From contig CAIXMC010000068.1 of the NCBI GenBank assembly GCA_903920405.1, positions 1-20,366 on the forward strand: a stretch of 20,366 nucleotides of DNA, given 5' to 3'. The notes beneath the pieces are model-generated. The model worked only from the letters and a program-made list of their open reading frames with translations, was not told the DNA's origin and did not search any database. This document shows positions 1 through 7,835 of the stretch, one piece after another. Both the position numbers and the translations under genes were made by a program. Source of the DNA: an uncultured beta proteobacterium (GTDB lineage Bacteria > Pseudomonadota > Gammaproteobacteria > Burkholderiales > Burkholderiaceae_C). The first letter of the stretch is position 1. Every line of letters begins with the position of its first letter.

Positions 1-48
1 CTCCCAACTCTGACGGCCAAATGGGGAACTTATTACTGACCACATCCT
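1..48. repeat. Partial copy of MITE-like inverted-repeat element, cut by the window edge
   Basis: The reverse complement of 1-48 begins AGGATGTGGTCAGTAATAAG and continues with CATTTGGCCGTCAGAGTTGGGA. This matches the left arm of the complete element at 10480-10640 (AGGATATGGTCAACAATAAG, then CATTTGGCCGTTAGAGTTGGGA) with only a few substitutions over ~47 bases. Only one end is visible; the rest should lie left of the window. No transposase is seen. Confidence 0.75.
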
Positions 49-70
49 AGGCCAATTTATTCGCCTATTT

Positions 71-126
71 TAATATTAAAAAGATAGCTAACTACGCAAG
101 CAGGACGGGCGCTAGAGGCCGATTTG
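71..126 (+). repeat. Dispersed ~55 bp repeat, copy A
   Basis: GATAGCTAACTACGCA followed after a short variable stretch by ACGGGCGCTAGAGGCC and an AT-rich end. It aligns with copies at 4998-5054 (+), 14621-14672 (+) and 17166-17220 (-). This class of intergenic repeat is, from memory, widespread in Comamonadaceae; its function is not known to me. It lies downstream of the comM stop codon, so it could belong to the 3' end of that transcript. Confidence 0.65.
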
Positions 127-244
127 TTATACAAAAAACCTCACTCAAGTTCGCGCAGCTTGACAGGTGAATATTGCCACATCCACATCACGTTTTGAGT
201 GTTATTTCTGCGCCTGCCATGACACAAAGCACTGCCTATGCGCT

Positions 245-1774
245 TCACTTCAGGGCGCGACGGTATTGCATGGCTTCGGCCACATGTGTCACCTGGGTGG
301 TTTTGGCGCCGGCTAGGTCGGCGATGGTGCGTGCCACCTTCAGTGCACGGTGTGTGCTGCGTGCTGACCAGCCCAAACGGGCAGCAGCCACATTCAAAAA
401 CTTTGCAGCGGCTTCGTCAAGCAATACAAACTGGTCAATTTCTCGTCCCTGCAAGGCTTGGTTGGACTTGCCTTGGCGCACAAACGCTCGCTCGCGGGCA
501 CTTGTGCAACGTGTACGGATGGCAGCACTTGACTCGCCGGGCTGTGCCTGCATCAGTTCTGTGGTCACCACGGCAGGCACTTCGATGTGCAAATCAATCC
601 GATCTATCAATGGGCCGCTGATTTTGCTTTGGTATCTTGCCACTTGGTCTGGTGTGCATCGGCAGGCTTTTTGATTGGAACCCAAATAGCCGCAAGGACA
701 AGGGTTCATGGCAGCAATCAGTTGAAATTTGGCGGGAAATTCGGCTCGCATCGCTGCACGCGAAATAGCAATGACCCCGCTCTCCAAAGGCTCACGCAGT
801 GCTTCAAGGGCAGCTCTTGGAAATTCAGGCAGTTCATCCAGAAACAACACGCCGTGATGCGCTAGTGAAATTTCGCCCGGACGGGGTGGCGACCCTCCTC
901 CTACCAAAGCGACGGCACTTGCCGTGTGGTGAGGATGGCGGGTGGGGCGTTGTGCCCATTGGTCTAACGAAAATTGCCCTCCCAAACTGGCAACAGCAGC
1001 ACTTTCCAGTGATTCATCCGTGGTCATGGGGGGCAACAAACCAGCAAAACGCTGCGCCAGCATGGATTTGCCAGACCCAGGCGGCCCAATCAACAACAAA
1101 CTGTGGTGACCTGCTGCTGCAATTTCCAATGCACGTTTGGCACCCAACTGACCTTTGACATCTGCCATGTCCGGATACTGTGCCACATACGCAAAAGGTT
1201 GAGTAGTGAGGCGCGTGAAACCATCAGAGGGTTCATGAGCCACACTCTCTTGAGGGGATGGCAGGAAATGCCGCACTACATCAAGCAAATGGCGTGCCCG
1301 ATAGACCTGTGCGGTGGGCACCAAAGCAGCTTCTTCAGCACTGTCGGGAGGCAACACCAGTTGTGTGACTACTTTGCTGGCATGTAAGGCCAGGCTCATG
1401 GCCAATGCACCTCGTATGGGACGCAGTTCGCCCGAGAGCGAGAGTTCCCCAGCAAATTCATGGCCTGCTAGACGAGCCTTGTCAATTTGCCCACTCGCAG
1501 CCAAAATGCCCAGCGCAATGGGCAGATCAAAACGCCCTGAATCTTTGGGCAGATCGGCAGGGGCCAGGTTGACCGTGATGCGTTTGTTGTGGGGAAATTC
1601 CAGCCCCGAGTTTTGAATGGCCGAGCGAACCCGCTCACGTGCTTCCTTGACTTCAACGTCGGCCAAGCCTACCAAGGTAAAACTGGGCAGGCCGTTAGCC
1701 AGGTGAACCTCAACCACTACCGCTGCAGCCTCCAGCCCCAAAAGGGCACGGCTTTGCACCAAAGACAAGCTCAT
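245..1774 (-). CDS. comM: YifB/ComM family Mg-chelatase-like AAA+ ATPase
   Basis: Full-length 509-residue member of the YifB/ComM family. In naturally competent bacteria ComM is a hexameric helicase that promotes branch migration when taken-up DNA is integrated, though the gene is also widespread in bacteria not known to be competent. Residues 1-170 form the N-terminal ChlI-like domain (VEVHLANGLPSFTLVGLAD). The AAA+ module follows, with Walker A GPPGSGKS at 230-237 and Walker B VLFLDEL at 309-315. The family's Cys cluster MNPCPCGYLG...CRC comes next, then GPLIDRIDLHIEVP and a C-terminal Mg-chelatase domain. The start ATG at 1774 gives the usual MSLSLVQSRA N-terminus. The gene is divergent from glnK and appears to stand alone. 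All motifs are intact, so the family call is secure; a role in transformation is inferred from homologues only. Confidence 0.95.
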   Translation of the reverse strand: MSLSLVQSRALLGLEAAAVVVEVHLANGLPSFTLVGLADVEVKEARERVRSAIQNSGLEFPHNKRITVNLAPADLPKDSGRFDLPIALGILAASGQIDKARLAGHEFAGELSLSGELRPIRGALAMSLALHASKVVTQLVLPPDSAEEAALVPTAQVYRARHLLDVVRHFLPSPQESVAHEPSDGFTRLTTQPFAYVAQYPDMADVKGQLGAKRALEIAAAGHHSLLLIGPPGSGKSMLAQRFAGLLPPMTTDESLESAAVASLGGQFSLDQWAQRPTRHPHHTASAVALVGGGSPPRPGEISLAHHGVLFLDELPEFPRAALEALREPLESGVIAISRAAMRAEFPAKFQLIAAMNPCPCGYLGSNQKACRCTPDQVARYQSKISGPLIDRIDLHIEVPAVVTTELMQAQPGESSAAIRTRCTSARERAFVRQGKSNQALQGREIDQFVLLDEAAAKFLNVAAARLGWSARSTHRALKVARTIADLAGAKTTQVTHVAEAMQYRRALK

Positions 1775-1870
1775 GAGATCTGCCCTGTTTGAATGGCATG
1801 AATGGGAAATGACGGAAATAATGTATCTTTATCCATATTGACGGGGCAGAGTTAATCCGTGCATTTTTAC

Positions 1871-1894
1871 ATGACGGTCAAGACCATCCGTCAT
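1871..1894. promoter_or_regulatory. Perfect inverted repeat ATGACGG-N10-CCGTCAT upstream of glnK
   Basis: ATGACGG at 1871-1877 and its exact complement CCGTCAT at 1888-1894 are 10 bases apart. A third ATGACGG occurs at 1809-1815. It lies in the divergent comM/glnK region, so it could be an operator for either gene or an untranslated hairpin. No known regulator is recognised. Confidence 0.35.
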
Positions 1895-1904
1895 TTTGAG
1901 TGAT

Positions 1905-1921
1905 GGCACTGTGTTGGTGCA
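1905..1921 (+). promoter_or_regulatory. Putative NtrC (GlnG) binding site
   Basis: GGCACTGTGTTGGTGCA is very close to the classical enteric NtrC site TGCACTATATTGGTGCA and keeps the dyad GCAC-N5-GGTGC. It lies 28 bases upstream of a matching sigma-54 promoter and upstream of glnK-amtB, which are typical NtrC targets. The NtrC gene itself is not in the window. Confidence 0.7.
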
Positions 1922-1949
1922 ACACATGTGAGAAACGGCACGTGTGGGT

Positions 1950-1965
1950 TGGCATGATCCCTGCT
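1950..1965 (+). promoter_or_regulatory. Sigma-54 (RpoN) -24/-12 promoter of glnK-amtB
   Basis: TGGCATGATCCCTGCT fits the consensus TGGCACG-N4-TTGCW: the GG and GC elements have the correct spacing, with one change in each block. It predicts a transcript starting near 1975-1980 with a ~75 base leader before the glnK ATG at 2053. Confidence 0.75.
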
Positions 1966-1968
1966 TAA

Positions 1969-2391
<423 letters not shown>

Positions 2392-2417
2392 CCTTTATTA
2401 AGAAATGAGATGACCCA

Positions 2418-3995
2418 ATGAAAAAACTACTCGCATCCCTTGGCCTGTGCTTGTGTTTGTTGATGGGGGGACATGCACAAACCTCTGATGCACCAGCATC
2501 ACCTACATCATCCGCAGCTTCTGCAGCCTCTGAATCAGCATCCGAGGCTTCAGTTGTGCTGGCTGTTGAACCTGCGTCATCCCCTGTTGCGGTGATAGCC
2601 ACACCTGCTGCTGTCGTGCCTGCACAGCTTGCCTCAGCACCAACACCTGCGCTTGTTCCTGTACCCAACAAGGGTGACACCGCCTGGATGATGGTCTCTA
2701 CCCTGTTGGTCATTTTAATGACCGTACCAGGACTGGCGCTGTTTTATGGCGGGCTGGTTCGTTCCAAAAACATGCTGTCGGTGTTGATGCAGGTTATGGT
2801 GACCTTCTCGATGATTGTGGTGTTGTGGTTTCTCTACGGCTACAGTTTGGCGTTTACAGAAGGCAATGCGTTCTTTGGAGGGTTTGACAGGTTGTTGATG
2901 TCAGGTATATGGGACAACGCAGCGGGCACTTTTGTCAATGCTGCCACGTTCAGCAAGGGTGTTGTCATTCCTGAAATTGTTTTTGCTGCTTTTCAGGCCA
3001 CCTTTGCAGGCATTACCTGTTCACTCATTGTCGGTGCATTTGCAGAGCGTATGAAATTTTCTGCAGTGCTGACCTTCATGGCGCTGTGGTTTACCTTCAG
3101 TTATGCGCCCATTGCCCATATGGTGTGGTTCTGGATGGGACCTGACGCTTACGCTGCCAAAGATGTGGTAGATGTCATGAACGCCAAGGCCGGTTGGGTC
3201 AGGCAAACAGGCGCTCTTGACTTTGCGGGTGGTACTGTGGTGCATATCAACGCTGCCGTGGCAGGTTTGATTGGTGCTTACATGGTCGGTCGACGCATTG
3301 GCTACGGCAAGGAATCGATGGCGCCTCACAGTTTGACCTTAACCATGGTGGGTGCATCACTGTTGTGGGTGGGCTGGTTTGGTTTTAACGCAGGCTCTGC
3401 CCTGGAAGCCAATGGTTTTGCAGCACTGGCCTTTATCAACACTTTTGGTGCTACCGCCGCCGCAGTTTTGGCTTGGTGCATTGGTGAAAGTCTGATGCGT
3501 GGCAAGGCTTCCATGTTGGGTGCTGCCTCTGGCTGTGTAGCGGGCTTGGTGGCCATCACTCCTGCCGCAGGCAATGTGGGCATTGGTGGAGCGCTGGTCA
3601 TTGGTTTCCTGTCCGGCTTTGCAGGGTTGTGGGGTGTGAATGGCCTGAAGAAACTGCTGGGCGCTGATGACTCTCTGGATGTGTTTGGCGTGCATGGCGT
3701 ATGCGGCATTTTGGGTGCCATCCTGACCGGCGTGTTCAACAGCCCTGCGCTGGGTGGCCCTGGCTATGTGGCTGACTGGGTCACTGCCTCCATGGTAAGC
3801 GCTGCTGATTATTCGATTGCTGCGCAAGTCTGGATTCAAACCAAAGCCGTCTTGACCACCGTGGTTTGGTCAGGCGTGGTGTCACTGGCAGCTTATAAAA
3901 TTGTTGACATGACCATTGGCTTGCGTGCCCCCGAAGAAGCCGAGCGCGAAGGTTTGGACATTACCTCGCACGGTGAGTCCGCATACGGTCATTAA
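2418..3995 (+). CDS. amtB: Ammonium transporter AmtB
   Basis: A 525-residue inner-membrane ammonium channel/transporter, co-transcribed with glnK. An N-terminal signal peptide (MKKLLASLGLCLCLLMGG) is followed by an unusual Ala/Ser/Pro/Val-rich segment, about residues 21-83. The conserved AmtB core of eleven membrane spans then starts at DTAWMMVSTLLVILMTVPG and LALFYGGLVRSKN. The twin pore histidines are His276 (TVVHINAAVAG) and His426 (DVFGVHGVCGILG). The fold ends in a short cytoplasmic tail, where GlnK would interact from the cytoplasmic face. A start RBS-like AGAAATGAGATG precedes the ATG weakly, so translation may be partly coupled to glnK. The only oddity is the long low-complexity linker ahead of the first core helix. 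Confidence 0.95.
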   Translation: MKKLLASLGLCLCLLMGGHAQTSDAPASPTSSAASAASESASEASVVLAVEPASSPVAVIATPAAVVPAQLASAPTPALVPVPNKGDTAWMMVSTLLVILMTVPGLALFYGGLVRSKNMLSVLMQVMVTFSMIVVLWFLYGYSLAFTEGNAFFGGFDRLLMSGIWDNAAGTFVNAATFSKGVVIPEIVFAAFQATFAGITCSLIVGAFAERMKFSAVLTFMALWFTFSYAPIAHMVWFWMGPDAYAAKDVVDVMNAKAGWVRQTGALDFAGGTVVHINAAVAGLIGAYMVGRRIGYGKESMAPHSLTLTMVGASLLWVGWFGFNAGSALEANGFAALAFINTFGATAAAVLAWCIGESLMRGKASMLGAASGCVAGLVAITPAAGNVGIGGALVIGFLSGFAGLWGVNGLKKLLGADDSLDVFGVHGVCGILGAILTGVFNSPALGGPGYVADWVTASMVSAADYSIAAQVWIQTKAVLTTVVWSGVVSLAAYKIVDMTIGLRAPEEAEREGLDITSHGESAYGH

Positions 3996-4000
3996 GCAAA

Positions 4001-4029
4001 AGGGCGTGGTTCATAACCCGCCCTGTTTT
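4001..4029 (+). terminator. Rho-independent terminator after amtB
   Basis: AGGGCGTGGTT and AACCCGCCCT pair, with one bulge, around a 3-base loop and are followed by GTTTT. The stem begins five bases after the amtB stop codon. The complementary strand has CCCTTTTGC after the same stem, so it might also act on transcripts from thiD. Confidence 0.75.
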
Positions 4030-4136
4030 GATAACGCTGAATCCACAGGACGGTGACTCCGAAATCATGATCAACGTGTTACCCACGTTTGAACCACGTC
4101 GTGTTTTTTTCGTAATGTTTGCGCTGCACGAGGGCA

Positions 4137-4985
4137 CTACCCATCGTTCTCAAGGGCGTTGATTCGCATGGGCAAGGGGGCAAAACCGTGGTTGAGTGGA
4201 CCACCGCCCTGCCCTGTTTTCACGGTCGCACCTGCCGTTAAGGCCTGACGAACAAACATTCTGGCCTGTTGAACAGCATCTACCAGCGTGAATCCCAATG
4301 CCAAATAAGCTGCTATGGCGCTCGACAGGGTGCAGCCAGTGCCGTGGGTGTTGGCGCTGTCAATGCGGGGGGCTTCCATCCACAATGGCTCTTGACCAGT
4401 CATCAGCAACACATCCACCACCTGTTCGCCAGGCAAGTGACCTCCTTTGAGCAAAACAGCTTTGGCACCCATGCAAAGCAATGCCTGTGCAGCGGGTACC
4501 ATGTCTTGTACGCTGGTTAAACTGCCCACCAACAGCGCAGCTTCATCCAGATTGGGTGTGATGACCACAGCGCGGGAAAACAGTTCTGAGACGAGCACGG
4601 TGATGGCAGTATCGTCAATCAACACAGCGCCACTGGTGGCCACCATGACGGGGTCCAAGACAACATGGGGCAAGCTGTATTGGTCGATGGCCAGCGCGAC
4701 AGTACGAATCACCTCGGCAGAATGCAACATGCCAATTTTGACGGCATGAACGCCAATATCTTCCACTACCATCTCAATCTGATTGCGCAATATGGCGGGC
4801 GGCACAGGGTGAATGGCGCGTACCCCACAGGTGTTTTGTGCGGTAATGGCGGTAATGGCGGTCATGCCAAAACAGCCCAGGGCTGAAAAAGTTTTCAGGT
4901 CAGCCTGAATGCCTGCGCCTCCACCGCTGTCTGAGCCTGCAATGGACAAAACGCGAGGATATTGATGAATATGCAAGAGAGTCAT
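4137..4985 (-). CDS. thiD: Hydroxymethylpyrimidine/phosphomethylpyrimidine kinase
   Basis: A 282-residue ribokinase-fold enzyme that phosphorylates HMP and HMP-P in the pyrimidine branch of thiamine diphosphate synthesis in the cytoplasm. The N-terminus carries the substrate loop SIAGSDSGGGAGIQADLKT (residues 14-32). AQNTCGV lies at 49-55, the VLDPVMVATSG block at 109-119 and the LLKGGHL block at 178-184. The anion-hole motif NTHGTGCTL has the catalytic Cys at 218. Length and motif order are normal. It is convergent with amtB and divergent from parC, with no other thiamine gene beside it. I see no TPP riboswitch in the upstream region; that region instead holds a dispersed repeat only 12 bases from the start codon. 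Confidence 0.95.
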   Translation of the reverse strand: MTLLHIHQYPRVLSIAGSDSGGGAGIQADLKTFSALGCFGMTAITAITAQNTCGVRAIHPVPPAILRNQIEMVVEDIGVHAVKIGMLHSAEVIRTVALAIDQYSLPHVVLDPVMVATSGAVLIDDTAITVLVSELFSRAVVITPNLDEAALLVGSLTSVQDMVPAAQALLCMGAKAVLLKGGHLPGEQVVDVLLMTGQEPLWMEAPRIDSANTHGTGCTLSSAIAAYLALGFTLVDAVQQARMFVRQALTAGATVKTGQGGGPLNHGFAPLPMRINALENDG

Positions 4986-4997
4986 GGGGTTTCAATT

Positions 4998-5054
4998 TAC
5001 TATGTTTTATGTAGCTAACTATGCAATAGGGACAAGGGCTAGAGGCCAATTTTA
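4998..5054 (+). repeat. Dispersed ~55 bp repeat, copy B
   Basis: TACTATGTTTTATGTAGCTA, then ACTATGCA and a variable stretch, ending in AAGGGCTAGAGGCCAATTTT. It shares the layout of copies A, C and D. It lies directly upstream of thiD, in the reverse sense to that gene, so any thiD promoter must overlap or lie beyond it. Confidence 0.7.
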
Positions 5055-5140
5055 TAGGTGTATCTGGCATCATTTCCATGTCGAAAGACCTATGGCGGGA
5101 TGTGGGCATTGCACCGATACTAAATAAAAACTTACCTCTG

Positions 5141-5214
5141 GGAGCGCGGGCATCTTTCCCGCTGTAGATGCGGCTTCCAGCCGCATTTAAATAAGCGGAT
5201 GGAAGCCGCTTCTA
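5141..5214. repeat. REP-like nested palindromic element upstream of parC
   Basis: A small hairpin GCGGG(catcttt)CCCGC at 5146-5162 is followed by a large inverted repeat. Its left arm TAGATGCGGCTTCCAGCCGC (5165-5184) and right arm GCGGATGGAAGCCGCTTCTA (5195-5214) agree at 18 of 20 positions across a 10-base AT spacer. Each arm can also fold alone (GCGGC-ttcca-GCCGC and GCGGatggaaGCCGC). The right arm ends 41 bases before the parC ATG, so the structure would lie in the promoter or leader of parC. Confidence 0.65.
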
Positions 5215-5255
5215 CGATCTACAGAGAATTCCACATCACTTTGAATCGCACCATC

Positions 5256-7628
5256 ATGCCAAATCACACTGTCCTTATCACCCAACCCAAGGATGACAAC
5301 GCGCTTGACCTGGCCACATACGCCCAACGCGCCTATCTTGAATACGCATTGAGCGTGGTGAAAGGCCGCGCCCTGCCCGATGTGTGCGATGGTCAAAAAC
5401 CTGTGCAGCGGCGCATTTTGTATGCCATGAGTCGCATGGGCTTGGGCTTTGGCGGGGCCAACGGCAATGTGGGTGCCAAACCCGTCAAGTGTGCGCGGGT
5501 CGTCGGTGATGTGCTGGGTAAATTTCACCCGCATGGCGACCAGGCCGCCTACGATGCACTTGTTCGCATGGCACAAGACTTTAGCCAGCGCTATCCCCTC
5601 ATCGACGGGCAGGGTAATTTTGGAAGTCGAGATGGCGATGGTGCTGCTGCCATGCGTTACACCGAAGCCCGTCTGGCCAAAATCACTTGTCTGCTGCTCG
5701 ATGAAGTGGATGAGGGTACGGTGGATTTCTGCCCCAACTACGATGGCAGTACCGAAGAACCCAAACAACTGCCTGCACGTTTGCCATTTGCCCTGCTCAA
5801 TGGGGCCAGCGGCATTGCTGTGGGACTAGCGACTGAAATCCCTAGTCATAACCTGCGTGAAGTGGCAGATGCCTGTGTAGCATTGATGAAATCGCCCACC
5901 TTGACAGACGACGAGTTGTTTGCCATTTTGCCCGGGCCGGACTTCCCCGGTGGCGCTCAAATTATCAGCAGCGCTTCAGAAATTGCAGAGGCTTATCGCA
6001 CTGGGCGTGGATCGATCAAATGCCGCGCTCGCTGGAAAATTGAAGACTTGGCGCGTGGTCAGTGGCAACTGGTCGTGACAGAATTACCACCTGGTGTCAG
6101 TACCCAACGCGTTCTGGAAGACATTGAAGAACTGACTAACCCCAAAATCAGGGCAGGAAAAAAAGCTCTGTCCTTGGAGCAAACACAGCTCAAAGCGACG
6201 GTGTTATCGGTATTGGACGTGGTGCGTGACGAATCGGGTAAAGAGGCGGCGGTGCGCTTGGTATGCGAACCCAAGACCAGCAAAATCAGCCAGCAAGAGT
6301 TGATTCATACGCTTTTGGCACACACCAGTCTGGAAAGCTCAAACCCCATCAACCTCACCATGATTGGTCTGGATGGCAGGCCTGCGCAAAAGTCACTGCG
6401 GCAAATGCTTTCGGAGTGGATACAGTTTCGGCACACCACGATAGAGCGGCGCACGCAATACCGCCTGAGCAAGGTTCAAGACCGCATCCACATCCTGGAA
6501 GGTCGTATAACGGTGTTGCTCAATCTAGATGAGGTGATCGCCATCATCCGTCAATCCGATAACCCCAAAACCGCACTCATTGAACGTTTTCACCTGTCTT
6601 CCGCACAGGCAGAGGATATTCTTGAAATTCGTCTGCGCCAGTTGGCACGGCTTGAAGCCATCAAAATTGAGCAAGAATTGCAGGACTTGCGCAAAGATCA
6701 ACAAAAACTGGAAGACATTCTGGCCAACCCCACAACTTTGCGCCGCTTGATGATCAAAGAGATTGAGTCTGATGCCAAAACCTTCCAGGATGCTCGTCGC
6801 ACCTTGATCTTGGCTGAGAAAAAAGTGGTTTTGGAGGTCAAGGTTGTCGATGAGCCGGTGATGGTGGTGGTGAGTCAAAAGGGCTGGGTTCGGTCCCAAA
6901 AAGGCTGGGCGCGTGACCGTTTGGGCAACGTGAACGCAGTGCCAGTGGAATACAACTTCAAGGCTGGCGACGCGCTGTATGGCACATTTGAATGCCGAAG
7001 TGTTGACACTTTGCTGGCTTTTGGAAGCAACGGACGTGTGTATTCCGTCGCGGTGTCTTTGTTACCAGGGGGACGTGGCGACGGCCAACCCATCACCAGT
7101 TTGATTGAGCTGGAAGCGGGGACGCAATTGCTTTATTATTTCGCTGGCCCGCCCACCACTCGTTTGCTGATGTCTAGCTCAGGTGGCTTTGGTTTTATCG
7201 CAGTGGCACAACAGATGGTGTCAAAATTCAAGGCAGGCAAGGCCTTTATGACGGTCAATACGGGGGAAATCTTGTGCCAGCCATCCATCGTGGCCTGTGA
7301 AGCAGGCGCTGTGTCATGGCCTGAAGCGACGTATGTGGCTTGTGCCTCTACCGGTGGACGAATTTTGACCTTTGACATCAGCGAAATCAAAACTCTGGCC
7401 CATGGCGGTCGAGGCCTCATGCTGATCGATCTGCAAGCCAACGATACGTTAGCCGGCGCAGCAGCCTACACCCGCAGCGTGCGCCTGGAAGGCATAGGAC
7501 GGGGTGGTAAGCCACGCTCAGAAACACTCGAAATTCGCAGCCTGAACAATGCCCGAGCGGCTAGGGCACGCAAGGGAAAAATGGCAGACCTGGGGTTCAA
7601 ACCGACGACCGTCACGCGGGTGCCATAG
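5256..7628 (+). CDS. parC: DNA topoisomerase IV subunit A
   Basis: A 790-residue type IIA topoisomerase A subunit, the DNA-breaking and rejoining partner of ParE that decatenates daughter chromosomes. The breakage-reunion domain starts with [20 protein letters not shown] and contains [10 protein letters not shown] (91-100), and the catalytic Tyr135 sits in [11 protein letters not shown] coiled-coil/tower region follows, with [19 protein letters not shown], and then a C-terminal beta-pinwheel. The length and the lack of an acidic GyrA tail favour ParC over GyrA. The ATG at 5256 is preferred; the in-frame ATG at 5199 lies inside the palindromic repeat and adds 19 residues that look non-coding. 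No strong Shine-Dalgarno sequence is visible. The position equivalent to E. coli ParC Ser80 is Gln96. parE is not adjacent. Confidence 0.94.
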   Translation: MPNHTVLITQPKDDNALDLATYAQRAYLEYALSVVKGRALPDVCDGQKPVQRRILYAMSRMGLGFGGANGNVGAKPVKCARVVGDVLGKFHPHGDQAAYDALVRMAQDFSQRYPLIDGQGNFGSRDGDGAAAMRYTEARLAKITCLLLDEVDEGTVDFCPNYDGSTEEPKQLPARLPFALLNGASGIAVGLATEIPSHNLREVADACVALMKSPTLTDDELFAILPGPDFPGGAQIISSASEIAEAYRTGRGSIKCRARWKIEDLARGQWQLVVTELPPGVSTQRVLEDIEELTNPKIRAGKKALSLEQTQLKATVLSVLDVVRDESGKEAAVRLVCEPKTSKISQQELIHTLLAHTSLESSNPINLTMIGLDGRPAQKSLRQMLSEWIQFRHTTIERRTQYRLSKVQDRIHILEGRITVLLNLDEVIAIIRQSDNPKTALIERFHLSSAQAEDILEIRLRQLARLEAIKIEQELQDLRKDQQKLEDILANPTTLRRLMIKEIESDAKTFQDARRTLILAEKKVVLEVKVVDEPVMVVVSQKGWVRSQKGWARDRLGNVNAVPVEYNFKAGDALYGTFECRSVDTLLAFGSNGRVYSVAVSLLPGGRGDGQPITSLIELEAGTQLLYYFAGPPTTRLLMSSSGGFGFIAVAQQMVSKFKAGKAFMTVNTGEILCQPSIVACEAGAVSWPEATYVACASTGGRILTFDISEIKTLAHGGRGLMLIDLQANDTLAGAAAYTRSVRLEGIGRGGKPRSETLEIRSLNNARAARARKGKMADLGFKPTTVTRVP

Positions 7629-7694
7629 GGCGTTGGAAATTCATTCACCGTCTTGTCCAGGATTTTGCATCAAGAAGCGAAAAATATCAATTTT

Positions 7695-7827
7695 TATAAT
7701 AGTTTAATGCAGATAACAAGCGGTCAACCGCAAAATCCAGGATAATGCCCAACGTCTTGGAAACGGATGAAATCCGAAACTCCCATTGTGCTCCGAGCGG
7801 ATGTGATCGCTCAAAAAAACCAAGGAA
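7695..7827 (+). promoter_or_regulatory. Possible promoter and structured leader of tauABC
   Basis: A perfect -10 hexamer TATAAT lies at 7695-7700, although no good -35 is seen at normal spacing, which would fit an activator-dependent promoter. Three small dyads follow before the start codon: GCGGT-ca-ACCGC (7720-7731), CGGAT-gaa-ATCCG (7764-7776) and GAGCGgAT-gtg-ATCGCTC (7795-7812). An RBS AAGGAA is at 7822-7827. No regulator binding motif is recognised with certainty. Confidence 0.35.
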
Positions 7828-7835
7828 ATTGAACC

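Noticed and set aside
174..674. Plus-strand frames of 166 and 127 residues near the window start
   Set aside because: They run antisense to the strongly conserved 3' part of comM and show no coherent protein character.
3021..3839. Antisense frames up to 160 residues inside amtB
   Set aside because: Opposite-strand shadows of the AmtB coding sequence; composition (Pro/Thr/His-rich) is typical of shadow translation.
4073..4110. Second terminator between amtB and thiD (AACGTG-ttacc-CACGTT followed later by a T-run)
   Set aside because: The stem is only six pairs and the T-run is separated from it by about 14 bases, so it is not a convincing rho-independent terminator.
5187..5768. Minus-strand frame of 193 residues at the start of parC
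   Set aside because: Antisense to conserved ParC catalytic core including the Tyr135 motif; no RBS or recognisable domain.
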